Of a DNA stretch of 64,000 bases, positions 44,875-53,994 are shown piece after piece. The position numbers were made by a program, and so were the translations under genes. The notes under the pieces are model-generated. The model was given only the letters and a program-made list of their open reading frames with translations, ran no database searches and was not told where the DNA came from. The stretch spans positions 32,234-96,233 of the forward strand of contig NZ_SWJZ01000082.1 in NCBI RefSeq assembly GCF_005144475.1, given 5' to 3'. The first letter of the stretch is position 1. Each line of letters opens with the position of its first letter. This stretch comes from Rhodobacter capsulatus (GTDB taxonomy: Bacteria; Pseudomonadota; Alphaproteobacteria; Rhodobacterales; Rhodobacteraceae).

Positions 44875-47037
44875 TCAGCCTTCGACGGCGGCGGCGAAGG
44901 CGGTGCGGTAAAGCGTGCTCAACGCGGCCAGCGGCGCGGTGTCGGCGCCAAGGGCGACCGTCGTGCCGCCGAAGATGCCGACGCGGTCGAGCGGAACGCC
45001 CGCGGCCTGCGCCGCGGCTTCCAGCGCTTCGGCCCCGGCCTCGTCGCAGGCGACCAGATACCGGGCCTGATCCTCGCCGAACAGCTGGGCGATGTCGCTG
45101 CTGTCAAGCTGCACGCCGATCCCGGCAGCTTCGGCCATCTCGAAGGCCGCCAGCGCCAGACCGCCATCGGTCAGATCGGCCGCGGCTTTCAGCACCCGGC
45201 CATTGGCGCGGATGAATTCGCCATGCTTGCGTTCATCGGCCAGATCGACCGGCGGCGCGTCGCCCGCTTCGATCCCGAACGCCTCGGCGGCCAGCGCCGA
45301 TTGGCCCAGATGGCCATGGGTGACGCCGATCACCAGCGCGATATCGCCCGCCTCCGGCAGCCCGCCGATCAGATCGTCGAGCGATTTCAGCAGACCGACC
45401 GCGCCGATCGTCGGCGTCGGCAGGATCCCCGAGCCGTCGGTTTCATTGTAAAGCGAGACGTTGCCCGAGACGATCGGGAAATCCAGCGCCTTGCAGGCCT
45501 CGCCGATACCTTTGATCGCGCCGACGAACTGGCCCATGATTTCCGGTTTTTCGGGATTTCCGAAATTCAGGTTGTCGGTCGTCGCAAGCGGCAACGCGCC
45601 CACGGCGGAGAGATTGCGATAGGCTTCCGCCACCGCCTGCTTGCCGCCCTCGAACGGGTTCGCCTTGACGTAGCGGGGCGTCACGTCGCTGGTGAAGGCC
45701 ACGGCCTTGTCGGTGCCATGGATCCGCACGACCCCCGCGCCCAGACCCGGACGGCGCACGGTGTCGCCCATCACCTGCGTGTCATATTGCTCGAACACCC
45801 AGTTTTTCGCCGCATAGTTCGGCGAGCCGATCAGCGCCTTCAGACCCGCGATGGGGGTGATGTCCGGCAGCGCGCCCAGCGGCGCCGCGGCGGGCGTCTC
45901 CACCCAGGGACGGTTGTATTCCGGCGCCGCCGAAGACAGTTTCGACAGCGGCAGATCGGCCTTCACCGCGCCCTTGTGCACGATCAGGAAGCGGTCTTCG
46001 GCGATCGTCTCGCCGACGATGGCGAAATCCAGATCCCATTTTTCAAAGATCGCCCGCGCCTCGGCCTCTTTCTCGGGCTTGAGCACCATGAGCATGCGTT
46101 CCTGGCTTTCGGACAGCATCATCTCATAGGCGTTCATGTTCTTTTCGCGCTGCGGCACGGCGTCAAGGTTCAGCTTGATGCCAAGCCCGCCCTTGTCGCC
46201 CATTTCCACCGCCGAACAGGTCAGGCCCGCGGCGCCCATGTCCTGGATCGAGATCACCGCATCGGTCTGCATCAGCTCCATGCAGGCTTCCATCAGGCAT
46301 TTTTCTGTGAAGGGGTCGCCGACTTGCACGGTCGGGCGTTTCTCCTCGATCGTGTCGTCGAATTCCGCCGAAGCCATGGTGGCCCCGCCGACGCCATCGC
46401 GACCGGTCTTGGCGCCCAGATAGACGACCGGCATGCCGACGCCCGAGGCGGCGCAGTAAAAGATGTTGTCGGTCTGCGCGAGACCCGCGGCAAAGGCGTT
46501 CACCAGGCAGTTGCCGTTGTAGCTTTTGTGAAAGCGCACTTCGCCGCCGACGTTCGGCACGCCGAAGCAGTTGCCGTAGCCGCCCACGCCCTCGACCACG
46601 CCCTTCACCAGATGCGGGGTTTTCGGATGGCTCGGCACGCCGAACGAAAGGCTGTCCATCGCCGCGATCGGCCGGGCGCCCATGGTGAAGACGTCGCGCA
46701 GGATGCCGCCTACGCCCGTCGCCGCGCCCTGATGCGGCTCGATGTAGCTGGGGTGGTTGTGGCTTTCCATCTTGAAGATGATCGCCTGCCCGTCGCCGAT
46801 ATCGACGACGCCCGCGTTTTCGCCGGGGCCGCAGATCACCTGCGGGCCGGTGGTGTGCAGGGTGCGCAGCCAGACCTTGGACGACTTGTAGGAACAATGC
46901 TCGTTCCACATCGCCGAGAAGATGCCCAGCTCGGTGAAGCTCGGCGCGCGGCCGATGATCTCGAGGATGCGCTGATACTCATCCGGTTTCAGCCCATGGG
47001 CGGCAATCAGGTCGGGGGTGATCTGCGGCTCGGTCAT
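44875..47037 (-). CDS. purL: Phosphoribosylformylglycinamidine synthase, PurL subunit
   Basis: A 720-residue small-type PurL converting FGAR, ATP and ammonia (from PurQ) to FGAM in purine synthesis. Typical motifs are [15 protein letters not shown] near the N terminus, the ATP/Mg2+ segments [20 protein letters not shown] and [17 protein letters not shown], and the second half repeating the fold ([20 protein letters not shown]). The start at 47037 begins [10 protein letters not shown] after GGAGGAG. Length is normal for the PurS/PurQ/PurL system, so separate purS and purQ are expected elsewhere. Confidence 0.97.
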   Translation of the reverse strand: MTEPQITPDLIAAHGLKPDEYQRILEIIGRAPSFTELGIFSAMWNEHCSYKSSKVWLRTLHTTGPQVICGPGENAGVVDIGDGQAIIFKMESHNHPSYIEPHQGAATGVGGILRDVFTMGARPIAAMDSLSFGVPSHPKTPHLVKGVVEGVGGYGNCFGVPNVGGEVRFHKSYNGNCLVNAFAAGLAQTDNIFYCAASGVGMPVVYLGAKTGRDGVGGATMASAEFDDTIEEKRPTVQVGDPFTEKCLMEACMELMQTDAVISIQDMGAAGLTCSAVEMGDKGGLGIKLNLDAVPQREKNMNAYEMMLSESQERMLMVLKPEKEAEARAIFEKWDLDFAIVGETIAEDRFLIVHKGAVKADLPLSKLSSAAPEYNRPWVETPAAAPLGALPDITPIAGLKALIGSPNYAAKNWVFEQYDTQVMGDTVRRPGLGAGVVRIHGTDKAVAFTSDVTPRYVKANPFEGGKQAVAEAYRNLSAVGALPLATTDNLNFGNPEKPEIMGQFVGAIKGIGEACKALDFPIVSGNVSLYNETDGSGILPTPTIGAVGLLKSLDDLIGGLPEAGDIALVIGVTHGHLGQSALAAEAFGIEAGDAPPVDLADERKHGEFIRANGRVLKAAADLTDGGLALAAFEMAEAAGIGVQLDSSDIAQLFGEDQARYLVACDEAGAEALEAAAQAAGVPLDRVGIFGGTTVALGADTAPLAALSTLYRTAFAAAVEG

Positions 47038-47425
47038 CGGCTCCTCCGGCATCGGCTTTGGCTTCCCTTAGAACATCGGGGCCGGTCGGGGAAGGGGAGA
47101 GCAGGGCTTGCGCAAGGTTTTTGCCCGCGCGGCGTGGCGCCGATGCACGCGCCGATGCACGCAGGGGGCGACGGCGCGGCGAAGCGACATGCCGCTGATC
47201 CGAAACGACACCCTGCCGCAGAATAAAAAAAGGGCCGAGACAAGCTCGGCCTTAGTCCAACAGGGAGGTAGAAGGTGATGCGCGTTTCCGCAACTCATCG
47301 CCTTCGAAGCCCGATTTATGGGCAGAATAAGAACGGTTCAAGGAGAATCATGCTGCGGGTGCAGCATGGCTGCTATGCGTTGCGCGAATGTCTGGTTTCG
47401 CTTGGCAGTTGCAGGCCTGCCGGGC
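47038..47425. other. 388-base interval between purL and LysR gene
   Basis: Contains the purL promoter region, a strong minus-strand terminator (47225-47251), and about 170 bases between it and the LysR stop. On the plus strand a 76-codon frame (47275-47505) has two ribosome-binding-site-like sequences before in-frame ATGs (47278 and 47350) but overlaps the LysR gene antisense. A minus-strand sRNA or long 3' UTR ending at the terminator is the alternative reading. Confidence 0.5.
47225..47251 (-). terminator. Strong rho-independent terminator
   Basis: Read on the minus strand: stem GGCCGAG / CTCGGCC with a 5-base loop followed by seven or more T. It lies about 175 bases past the LysR stop, further than usual. 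Confidence 0.88.
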
Positions 47426-48343
47426 TCACTCGACGGCCGTATCGCCGGTCTGCGCGCGGCGATAGGCGAGGATCTCTTCCTGCACGAAATCGCGGAAGGC
47501 ATTGACCCGGCGCGAGGAGCGCAGTTCCTCGGGATAGGCCAGAAAGACCGGCACTTCGACCGACTCGACCGCGGGCAGGACGCGTTCCAGATGCGGGAAA
47601 TCGGCGGTCAGATAATCGGGCAGCACGCCGACGCCGATATGGTTCAGGACGCCCTGCAGCACGCCGAAATAATTGTTCACCATCAGCGTCGAAGGCACGC
47701 CATGCGCCATCACGCTTTGGGTCAGCTGCGCCCCCGCCTGCACCTGCGGCGTGGCGGGGTTCTGGCAGATCAGCCGGTGTTTCGACATTTCCTCGATCCG
47801 CTCGGGGCGGCCGGCGCGGGCGATGTATTCGGGCGTCGCATAAAGCCGCATCCGGATGTTGATCAGCCGCTTGCGGATCAGGTCGGCCTGCGCCGGTTCC
47901 TTCATCCGGATCGCCACATCGGCCTCGCGCATCGGCAGATCCAGCACCCGTTCCTCAAGCAATAGGTCGATCTTCAGATCGGGATAGCGGTCGTAAAGCT
48001 TCACCAGCCGCGGCGCCAGCCACATCGTGCCGAAGCCGACCGTGGTCGTCACCTTCAGCTCGCCGAAGACCTCTTCCTCGCTGTCGCGGATGCGCGCGGC
48101 GGCGGCATCCAGCTTTTTCGCCATCGTCGAGGTGGCGTCGAACAGCAATTCGCCCTGTTCGGTCAGGATCAGGCCGCGGGCATGGCGGTGAAAGAGGGTG
48201 GTGCCAAGCGATTCTTCCAGCGCCCGGATCTGCCGGCTGACGGCCGATTGCGACAGGTGCAGCGCATCGCCGGCATGGGTCAACGACCCGGCATCCGCCA
48301 CCGCGTGGAAGATGCGCAACTTGTCCCAGTCCATGCCTTGCAC
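47426..48343 (-). CDS. LysR-family transcriptional regulator
   Basis: A 305-residue LysR-type regulator. The winged HTH is at the N terminus ([20 protein letters not shown], then [16 protein letters not shown]), joined by the linker helix to a substrate-binding domain ([20 protein letters not shown] onwards). The GTG at 48343 has AGGTGG upstream; the ATG at 48334 is equally possible. It is divergent from murI across 238 bases. LysR proteins often regulate the divergent gene and themselves, but a link to murI is not evident from the sequence and the effector is unknown. Confidence 0.92.
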   Translation of the reverse strand: MQGMDWDKLRIFHAVADAGSLTHAGDALHLSQSAVSRQIRALEESLGTTLFHRHARGLILTEQGELLFDATSTMAKKLDAAAARIRDSEEEVFGELKVTTTVGFGTMWLAPRLVKLYDRYPDLKIDLLLEERVLDLPMREADVAIRMKEPAQADLIRKRLINIRMRLYATPEYIARAGRPERIEEMSKHRLICQNPATPQVQAGAQLTQSVMAHGVPSTLMVNNYFGVLQGVLNHIGVGVLPDYLTADFPHLERVLPAVESVEVPVFLAYPEELRSSRRVNAFRDFVQEEILAYRRAQTGDTAVE

Positions 48344-48581
48344 GACGCCACCTGTTCATACCCGTTCTGCATCGGCTGCATACCTAAAACGCCGTCTCTT
48401 CACAAATGGCTTTCGGCCAAATTCACTGTTAGCGCGTAAACTTTGTTGTCGCAGCGACTTTTGTGCATCCATGCAGAGGTTGCGGGAGGGCCAACGCGCG
48501 CAATTGGCGTTTATTTCCGCGTCCGAGAGGCTTAGAACCAAGGAAAGCGCGGTTCAGGCGCAAACGGGTGGAGAGACAGGC

Positions 48582-49394
48582 ATGGCAGTTGGTGTTTTCG
48601 ACAGTGGGCTGGGCGGTCTGACGGTCTATGAGGCGGTCTCGAAACGGCTGCCCGAGGTGGCCTTCGTCTATTACGGCGACAATGCCCATGCGCCCTATGG
48701 CGTGCGTACCCCCGACGACATCTACAACCTGACCTGCCGCGGCGTCGAACGGCTGTGGGACGAGGGCTGCGATCTGGTGATTCTCGCCTGCAACACCGCC
48801 TCCGCCGCGGCGCTGAAGAAGATGCAGGAACACTGGATCCCGAAGGACAAGCGGGTGCTGGGCGTCTTCGTGCCCTTGATCGAGGCGCTGACCGAACGGC
48901 AATGGGGCGACAATTCCCCGCCGCGCGAAGTGGCTGTGAAACATGTGGCGCTGTTCGCGACGCCCGCCACTGTGGCCTCGCGCGCCTTCCAGCGCGAGCT
49001 GGCCTATCGCGCCATCGGGGTCGATGTCGAGGCGCAGCCCTGCGGCGGCGTCGTCGATGCGATCGAGGCGGGGGACGAGATTCTGGCCGAGGCGCTGGTG
49101 CGCTCGCATGTCGAGGCGCTCAAGCGCCGGATGCCGCACCCCGAGGCGGCGATCCTCGGCTGCACCCATTACCCCTTGATGCAAAAGACCTTTCAGGAGG
49201 CCTTGGGGCCGCAGGTCAAGGTCTATTCCCAGGCCAATCTGGTGGCCGAAAGCCTGGCCGACTATCTGACCCGCAAGCCCGAATTCCTGGGCCCGGGCAC
49301 GGTGTCGAAATTCATCACCACCGGCGATGCGGCCTCGGTTTCGATGCATGCGACGCAGTTCCTGCGCCACCGCATCAGCTTCGAGGCCGCCTGA
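48582..49394 (+). CDS. murI: Glutamate racemase
   Basis: A 270-residue cofactor-independent racemase supplying D-glutamate for peptidoglycan. It starts with the family motif [13 protein letters not shown] and the region [17 protein letters not shown]. The two catalytic cysteines are in [13 protein letters not shown] and [14 protein letters not shown], each next to the expected Thr/His residues. The start at 48582 follows GGAGAGACAGGC. It is preceded by the divergent LysR gene and followed by a convergent DUF805 gene 3 bases from its stop. Confidence 0.96.
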   Translation: MAVGVFDSGLGGLTVYEAVSKRLPEVAFVYYGDNAHAPYGVRTPDDIYNLTCRGVERLWDEGCDLVILACNTASAAALKKMQEHWIPKDKRVLGVFVPLIEALTERQWGDNSPPREVAVKHVALFATPATVASRAFQRELAYRAIGVDVEAQPCGGVVDAIEAGDEILAEALVRSHVEALKRRMPHPEAAILGCTHYPLMQKTFQEALGPQVKVYSQANLVAESLADYLTRKPEFLGPGTVSKFITTGDAASVSMHATQFLRHRISFEAA

Positions 49395-49397
49395 GGC

Positions 49398-50162
49398 TCA
49401 GCCGAAGCGGTTCGGCCCCGGCGTGCCGCGCGAACACATGAACACCAGCATCGTGATGCTGTAGCCCATCATCAGCAGGAACAGGATCCCGAAAAGGCCA
49501 AGCGCCGTCGCATCCGGCGGGCTTCCGTTCGCCTGAGCTGCGGCGGCAAGAAGGCCGATGAGAAGGCCGACCGGGATGAACGCCAGATAGAAGCCGCCGA
49601 CCCACCAGCCCGAGCGGTCGGTGTCATGCAGTCGCCGCACCGTCACCGAGAGCGAGGGCAGAAAGGTCGCCAGCGAGACAAGGCCGCTCAGCGCCGCGCC
49701 GTCGCGGCCCATCACCGCTTCCAGAAAACCGCCGACAAAGCCCAAAAGCAGGCAGAACAGGAAAAACCACCAATATTCCGAGCGGCTTGCCCGGCCCCGG
49801 AAGGTGACATAATTCTGGAAGCAGACCTTGATCGCCTCGGGGAAGCTGCGCGCGGGGGCGGCACCCGAAGCGGCTGCGCCATAGGATCCGGCCCCCGGAT
49901 AGGCTGCGCCCGGATAGCCCGTCCCGCCAAAGGCGGCGGCGCCCGGCATCGCGGGCGGTCCGGCCGGCGGCGGCGCTGCCGGGGCAAAGGGCTGGGGTGC
50001 AAAGGCGAAATGCCGGTCTGCCCGTTCCCAATTCGCCATCCCGCCGGACCAGACCAGCGTGTCGGCCTTGACCCGTCCGGCCCGGATCAGATCGCGGATC
50101 ACCAATTCGTCCACCGGGCCTTCGCTCTTGCCCGCCCATGCGTAATGCCACGCCTTCGCCAT
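49398..50162 (-). CDS. GYF-like/DUF805 membrane protein
   Basis: A 254-residue protein. The N terminus carries a GYF_2-like domain ([20 protein letters not shown], then [20 protein letters not shown]), which in other proteins binds proline-rich peptides. A Pro/Ala/Gly-rich linker (about 60-105) follows, then a DUF805 domain of about four TM helices ([20 protein letters not shown] onwards, including the [12 protein letters not shown] signature). The function of DUF805 is unknown; the fusion suggests a membrane adaptor. It is divergent from argC and converges on murI. Confidence 0.85.
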   Translation of the reverse strand: MAKAWHYAWAGKSEGPVDELVIRDLIRAGRVKADTLVWSGGMANWERADRHFAFAPQPFAPAAPPPAGPPAMPGAAAFGGTGYPGAAYPGAGSYGAAASGAAPARSFPEAIKVCFQNYVTFRGRASRSEYWWFFLFCLLLGFVGGFLEAVMGRDGAALSGLVSLATFLPSLSVTVRRLHDTDRSGWWVGGFYLAFIPVGLLIGLLAAAAQANGSPPDATALGLFGILFLLMMGYSITMLVFMCSRGTPGPNRFG

Positions 50163-50237
50163 GAAACCCTCGCGCAAACTTTGCTTGCGTGGCACCTTAG
50201 CCTGAGGCAGGACGGGGCGACAATTGCGGAGACGAAA

Positions 50238-51266
50238 ATGACCCAGAAAATCGCCATCCTCGGGGCTTCGGGCTATACCGGCGCCGAGCTTGCCCGCATC
50301 ATTGCGACCCATCCCGAGATGGAGATCACGGCGCTCTCGGGCGACCGGAAGGCCGGGATGCGCATGGGCGAGGTCTTTCCGCATCTGCGCCATATGGGGC
50401 TGCCCGATCTGGTGAAGATCGAGGAGATCGACTTTTCCGGCATCGATCTGGCCTTTTGCGCGCTGCCGCATGCGACCAGCCAGGCGGTCATCGCCGAATT
50501 GCCGCGGGATCTGAAGGTGGTGGATCTCTCTGCCGATTTCCGGCTGCGCGACGCGGCCGACTATGAAAAATGGTATGGCAAGCCGCATGCGGCGATGGAT
50601 CTGCAGGCCGAGGCGGTCTATGGCCTGACCGAATTCTACCGCGAAGAGCTGAAAACGGCGCGGCTTTGCGCGGGCACCGGCTGCAATGCCGCGGCGGGGC
50701 AATATGCGATCCGCCCGCTGATCGAGGCGGGGGTGATCGATCTGGATGAAATCGTCATCGACCTGAAGGCGGGGGTGTCGGGGGCCGGGCGCTCGCTGAA
50801 GGAAAACCTTTTGCATGCGGAACTTGCGGGCGGCACCATGCCCTATTCGGCGGGCGGCAAGCATCGGCATCTGGGCGAATTCGATCAGGAATTTTCCAAG
50901 GTGGCGGGGCGGCCGGTGCGGGTGCAGTTCACGCCGCATCTGATGCCCTTCAACCGCGGGATTCTGGCCACCGTCTATGTCCGCGGCACCCCCGAAGACA
51001 TCCATGCCGCGCTGGCCAGCCGCTATGAAAACGAGGTTTTCCTGGAGGTGCTGCCCTTTGGTCAGCTGGCCTCGACGCGTTCGGTCGCCGGGTCGAACTT
51101 CGTGCATCTGGGCGTGATCGGCGACCGGCTGCCGGGCCGCGCGGTGGTGACGGTGGCGCTTGACAACCTCACCAAGGGCTCTTCGGGGCAGGCGATCCAG
51201 AACGCCAACCTGATGCTGGCCCTGCCCGAAACCCTGGGGCTGATGCTGGCCCCGGTCTTCCCGTAA
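50238..51266 (+). CDS. argC: N-acetyl-gamma-glutamyl-phosphate reductase
   Basis: A 342-residue NADPH-dependent reductase of arginine biosynthesis. The NADP motif is [17 protein letters not shown] at residues 5-21. The catalytic Cys lies in [19 protein letters not shown] (GCNxxAGxxA), and the His/Arg pair in [20 protein letters not shown]. The full 340-residue length corresponds to the typical type 1 enzyme. The start at 50238 is preceded by GGAGACG. It is divergent from the DUF805 gene and ends 15 bases before ccmE. Confidence 0.96.
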   Translation: MTQKIAILGASGYTGAELARIIATHPEMEITALSGDRKAGMRMGEVFPHLRHMGLPDLVKIEEIDFSGIDLAFCALPHATSQAVIAELPRDLKVVDLSADFRLRDAADYEKWYGKPHAAMDLQAEAVYGLTEFYREELKTARLCAGTGCNAAAGQYAIRPLIEAGVIDLDEIVIDLKAGVSGAGRSLKENLLHAELAGGTMPYSAGGKHRHLGEFDQEFSKVAGRPVRVQFTPHLMPFNRGILATVYVRGTPEDIHAALASRYENEVFLEVLPFGQLASTRSVAGSNFVHLGVIGDRLPGRAVVTVALDNLTKGSSGQAIQNANLMLALPETLGLMLAPVFP

Positions 51267-51281
51267 CGCAGGGGCAGGACG

Positions 51282-51734
51282 ATGAGAAACCTGAAGAAAA
51301 CGCGGCGCATCCAGATTCTGCTGGTGGCAGGGGGGGCGCTTGTGCTCTCGACCGCGCTGATCGGCTACGGCATGCGCGACGGCATCAACTTCTTCCGCGC
51401 GCCCTCGCAGATCGTCTCGGAGCCGCCCGCCGCGGGCGAGGTGTTCCGTCTGGGCGGTCTGGTCGAGGAAGGCACGCTGGTGCGCGGGCAGGGCGAGGAC
51501 ATCACCTTCAAGGTCACCGATGGCGGCGCCTCGGTTCCGGTCAGGTTCACCGGCGTGCTGCCCGACCTCTTTGGCGAGGGCAAGGGCATGGTCGGCACCG
51601 GCGAGATGCAGGGCGATACTTTTGTCGCGCGCGAAATCCTGGCCAAGCATGACGAAAACTACATGCCCAAGGAAGTGACCGAGGCGCTGAAAGATCAGGG
51701 CGTTTACCGCGACCCGGCCAAACCCGAGGGCTGA
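51282..51734 (+). CDS. ccmE: Cytochrome c maturation heme chaperone CcmE
   Basis: A 150-residue heme chaperone of system I cytochrome c maturation. An N-terminal TM anchor (IQILLVAGGALVLSTALIGY) precedes a periplasmic OB-fold. The covalent-heme His lies in ILAKHDENYMPKEV (HxxxY), with the expected Tyr downstream. The start at 51282 follows AGGACG. It lies 15 bases after argC, which is a frequent alphaproteobacterial arrangement. Other ccm genes are not in this window. Confidence 0.95.
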   Translation: MRNLKKTRRIQILLVAGGALVLSTALIGYGMRDGINFFRAPSQIVSEPPAAGEVFRLGGLVEEGTLVRGQGEDITFKVTDGGASVPVRFTGVLPDLFGEGKGMVGTGEMQGDTFVAREILAKHDENYMPKEVTEALKDQGVYRDPAKPEG

Positions 51735-51801
51735 GCGCGCTCGCTTGTGCCGACGTTAACCCGCATTCACGAGGCTTTCCCCGGCAGCCAAGGGGAGAGC
51801 C

Positions 51802-52413
51802 ATGAAATCGGTCACCGATATTGCCCGCGAAATCGTCGCCCGCGAGGGCGGCTATGTGAACGACCCCTCCGATCCCGGGGGGGCGACGAATTATGGTGTC
51901 ACGCTGGGCACGCTGCAACGGCTTGGGCTGGATCTGAACCGCGACGGGGTGGTCAGCCCGCGCGACCTGCGGCTCATTTCCCCCGATCAGGCAGCCGAGA
52001 TCTACGTCACCCATTACTTCAAGGCACCGAAGCTTGATCAGCTGCCCGCGGGGCTGCAGGCCTCGGTCTTCGACATGCAGGTGAATGCCGGGGCGCATGC
52101 GATCCGCATCCTGCAGGCGTTGCTGGGCCGGATGGGCCATCCGGTCGCCGTCGATGGCGTGCTGGGGCCGCAGACGATCACGGCGGCGCAGGCGGCCGCG
52201 GCGCGGGAGCCGCAGCTTTTCGTCGATGCCTACGGGATTGCGCGGCGGAACTACTATTACGATCTGGCCGAGCGCCGCCCGGCCAGCCGCAAATATGCGA
52301 CGACACGGGCGGGCACCAAGGGCGGCTGGATCCTGCGCGCCGAGGAATTCATCTCGCCCCGCTTCCATCTGAGCGCGGCGCAGCATCGGGCACGGGTGGC
52401 GGCATGGGGCTGA
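51802..52413 (+). CDS. GTA-type endolysin (GH108-family muramidase)
   Basis: A 203-residue cell-wall hydrolase of the GH108 family. The catalytic Glu is E15 in VAREGGYVNDPSDPGGATNY with the following GVTLGTL, and the C-terminal peptidoglycan-binding module includes DGVLGPQTITAAQAA. It has no signal peptide, so it depends on the holin that follows to reach the wall. In R. capsulatus an endolysin (remembered as rcc00555) with this arrangement lyses the host to release gene transfer agent particles. The start follows AGGGGAGAGCC. It overlaps the holin gene by 10 bases. Confidence 0.9.
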   Translation: MKSVTDIAREIVAREGGYVNDPSDPGGATNYGVTLGTLQRLGLDLNRDGVVSPRDLRLISPDQAAEIYVTHYFKAPKLDQLPAGLQASVFDMQVNAGAHAIRILQALLGRMGHPVAVDGVLGPQTITAAQAAAAREPQLFVDAYGIARRNYYYDLAERRPASRKYATTRAGTKGGWILRAEEFISPRFHLSAAQHRARVAAWG

Positions 52414-52907
52414 TCGGGACGATTCTGGGCTCGCCCGCGGCGACGAATGCCATCGGCACGGCGGTGACCTCGGTGGCCGAGGTCTTCACGCCGAATGCGA
52501 CGAAGAAGATGGAGGCCGATGCGGCCGCCTGGCAGGCCGCGCTCGATGAACACGGGGCCGAGTTCCAATATGTCCGGCCGGGGCTTTTCGATCGCTTCGT
52601 CAATGGGTTGAACCGGCTGCCGCGGCCGATGCTGGCCTTGGGCACGCTGGGGCTCTTCGTCTATGCGATGATCGACCCGGCGGGATTTTCGACCCGGATG
52701 GTCGGGCTGAACGCGGTGCCCGAGCCGCTCTGGTGGCTTCTGGGCGCCATCGTCGGGTTCTATTTCGGCGCGCGGGAGTTTCATTACAACCGCATCCGTA
52801 GCGCGCCCGCCCCGACCTCCGCCCCAGCCTCCGCCCCGCCCGAGGACAACCCGGCCCTGACCGAGTTCCTGTCGAAAGGCGCGGCCGGGGCCGCCCCCGC
52901 AGCGTGA
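52404..52907 (+). CDS. GTA-type holin (3TM holin family)
   Basis: A 167-residue membrane protein of the holin type. Two clear hydrophobic segments (PMLALGTLGLFVYAMIDPAG and LWWLLGAIVGFYFGAREFHY) are separated by a short polar loop, with a charged C-terminal tail (PPEDNPALTEFLSKG). It starts 10 bases before the endolysin stop, the usual tight phage lysis-cassette arrangement. In R. capsulatus the neighbouring holin (remembered as rcc00556) permits endolysin release during RcGTA production. The structural GTA cluster lies elsewhere and is not in this window. Confidence 0.88.
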   Translation: MGLIGTILGSPAATNAIGTAVTSVAEVFTPNATKKMEADAAAWQAALDEHGAEFQYVRPGLFDRFVNGLNRLPRPMLALGTLGLFVYAMIDPAGFSTRMVGLNAVPEPLWWLLGAIVGFYFGAREFHYNRIRSAPAPTSAPASAPPEDNPALTEFLSKGAAGAAPAA

Positions 52908-53831
52908 TCAATGCATCCGGGTGGGCCGGTCAAAGACCTTCCGGCCCATCAGCGAGGCGACCAGATCCACCATCAATTCCGCCGTCCGCCCGCGCTCGTC
53001 CAGAAACGGGTTCAGCTCGACCAGATCGAGCGAGCTGACAAGCCCGGATTCGTGCAACAGCTCCATCACCAGATGCGCTTCGCGAAACGTCGTGCCGCCC
53101 GGCACGGTGGTGCCCACCGCGGGCGCGATCGACGGGTCAAGGAAATCGACATCGAGCGAGACATGCAGCAGCCCGTTTTCCGCCCGCACCCTGGCCAGAA
53201 ATTCGCGCAAGGGCGCGCCGATGCCGCGTTCATCCAGCACCCGCATGTCGGCGATCTCGATCTCGGCCGGGATCAGCGCGGCTTCCTCGGCATCGTCGAC
53301 GGAACGGATGCCCAGCATGCAGATGCGGTGAGGTGGCAGCGGCGCGGGGAAGGGCGGGAAAGCGTCAAAGCCGGGTCGCCCGGCGATATAGGCGACCGGT
53401 GTGCCGTGCAGATTGCCCGATTGCGTGCTCGCCAGCGTGTGGAAATCGGTATGGGCATCAAGCCAGAGCAGGAAGAGCGGCCGTCCAAGGCTGGCCGCAT
53501 GCGCCGCCATACCCGCGACCGAGCCGAGCGAGAGCGAATGATCCCCGCCCAGGAAGATCGGAAAGCCCTCGGCCGCCGCCGCCTGCCCGGCCTGTGACAG
53601 GGCTTCGGTCCAGCCGACGGTTTCAGCCAGATGATGCACGGCGGGGTTTTCATGCGCCATCGGCGGATGGGCGACCGGCGCGACATCGCCGCGGTCGATG
53701 ACGTGATGGCCGAGCCCGGTGATCGCCTCGGCCAGCCCGGCGACGCGATAGGCGGCCGGGCCCATCAGACAGCCCGCGCGCTTTTGCCCGGTATCGACGG
53801 GCGCCCCGATCAGGATCACTTTCTGGGACAT
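52908..53831 (-). CDS. rocF: Arginase (ureohydrolase)
   Basis: A 307-residue ureohydrolase splitting arginine to ornithine and urea. The Mn2+-binding motifs are FLGGDHSLSLGS, LLWLDAHTDFHT (DAHxDxH) and VSLDVDFLDPSIAP (DxD), plus the Glu in LDLVELNPFLDE. Arginase rather than agmatinase is inferred from the VDTGQKRAGCLMGPAAYR N-terminal loop and the SGNLHGTPVA motif. The start at 53831 follows AAGGAACCCGCC. Its stop is adjacent to the holin stop (TGA-TCA, no gap). Confidence 0.9.
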   Translation of the reverse strand: MSQKVILIGAPVDTGQKRAGCLMGPAAYRVAGLAEAITGLGHHVIDRGDVAPVAHPPMAHENPAVHHLAETVGWTEALSQAGQAAAAEGFPIFLGGDHSLSLGSVAGMAAHAASLGRPLFLLWLDAHTDFHTLASTQSGNLHGTPVAYIAGRPGFDAFPPFPAPLPPHRICMLGIRSVDDAEEAALIPAEIEIADMRVLDERGIGAPLREFLARVRAENGLLHVSLDVDFLDPSIAPAVGTTVPGGTTFREAHLVMELLHESGLVSSLDLVELNPFLDERGRTAELMVDLVASLMGRKVFDRPTRMH

Positions 53832-53857
53832 GGCGGGTTCCTTTCGCAGCAAAGGGA

Positions 53858-53994
53858 AGGGGGCTGTCTGCCCCCTCTTCGGGCTTTGCCCGAATTCACC
53901 CCCGAGGATATTTGAGGCAAGATAAAGCTGCATGACTTTCATCTTGCCGTAAATATCCCGGGGGAGTCCGCTTGCGGACGGGGGCAGAGCCCCC
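53858..53994. repeat. Intergenic dyad repeat, type B, full-length
   Basis: Layout: palindrome GGGGGCTGTCTGCCCCC, hairpin CGGGCTTTGCCCG, left arm GAGGATATTTGAGGCAAGAT, short spacer, right arm TTTCATCTTGCCGTAAATAT then CCCGGGGG, hairpin TCCGCTTGCGGA, palindrome GGGGGCAGAGCCCCC. It abuts the metG stop directly and matches the copy at 38745-38877. Confidence 0.8.
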
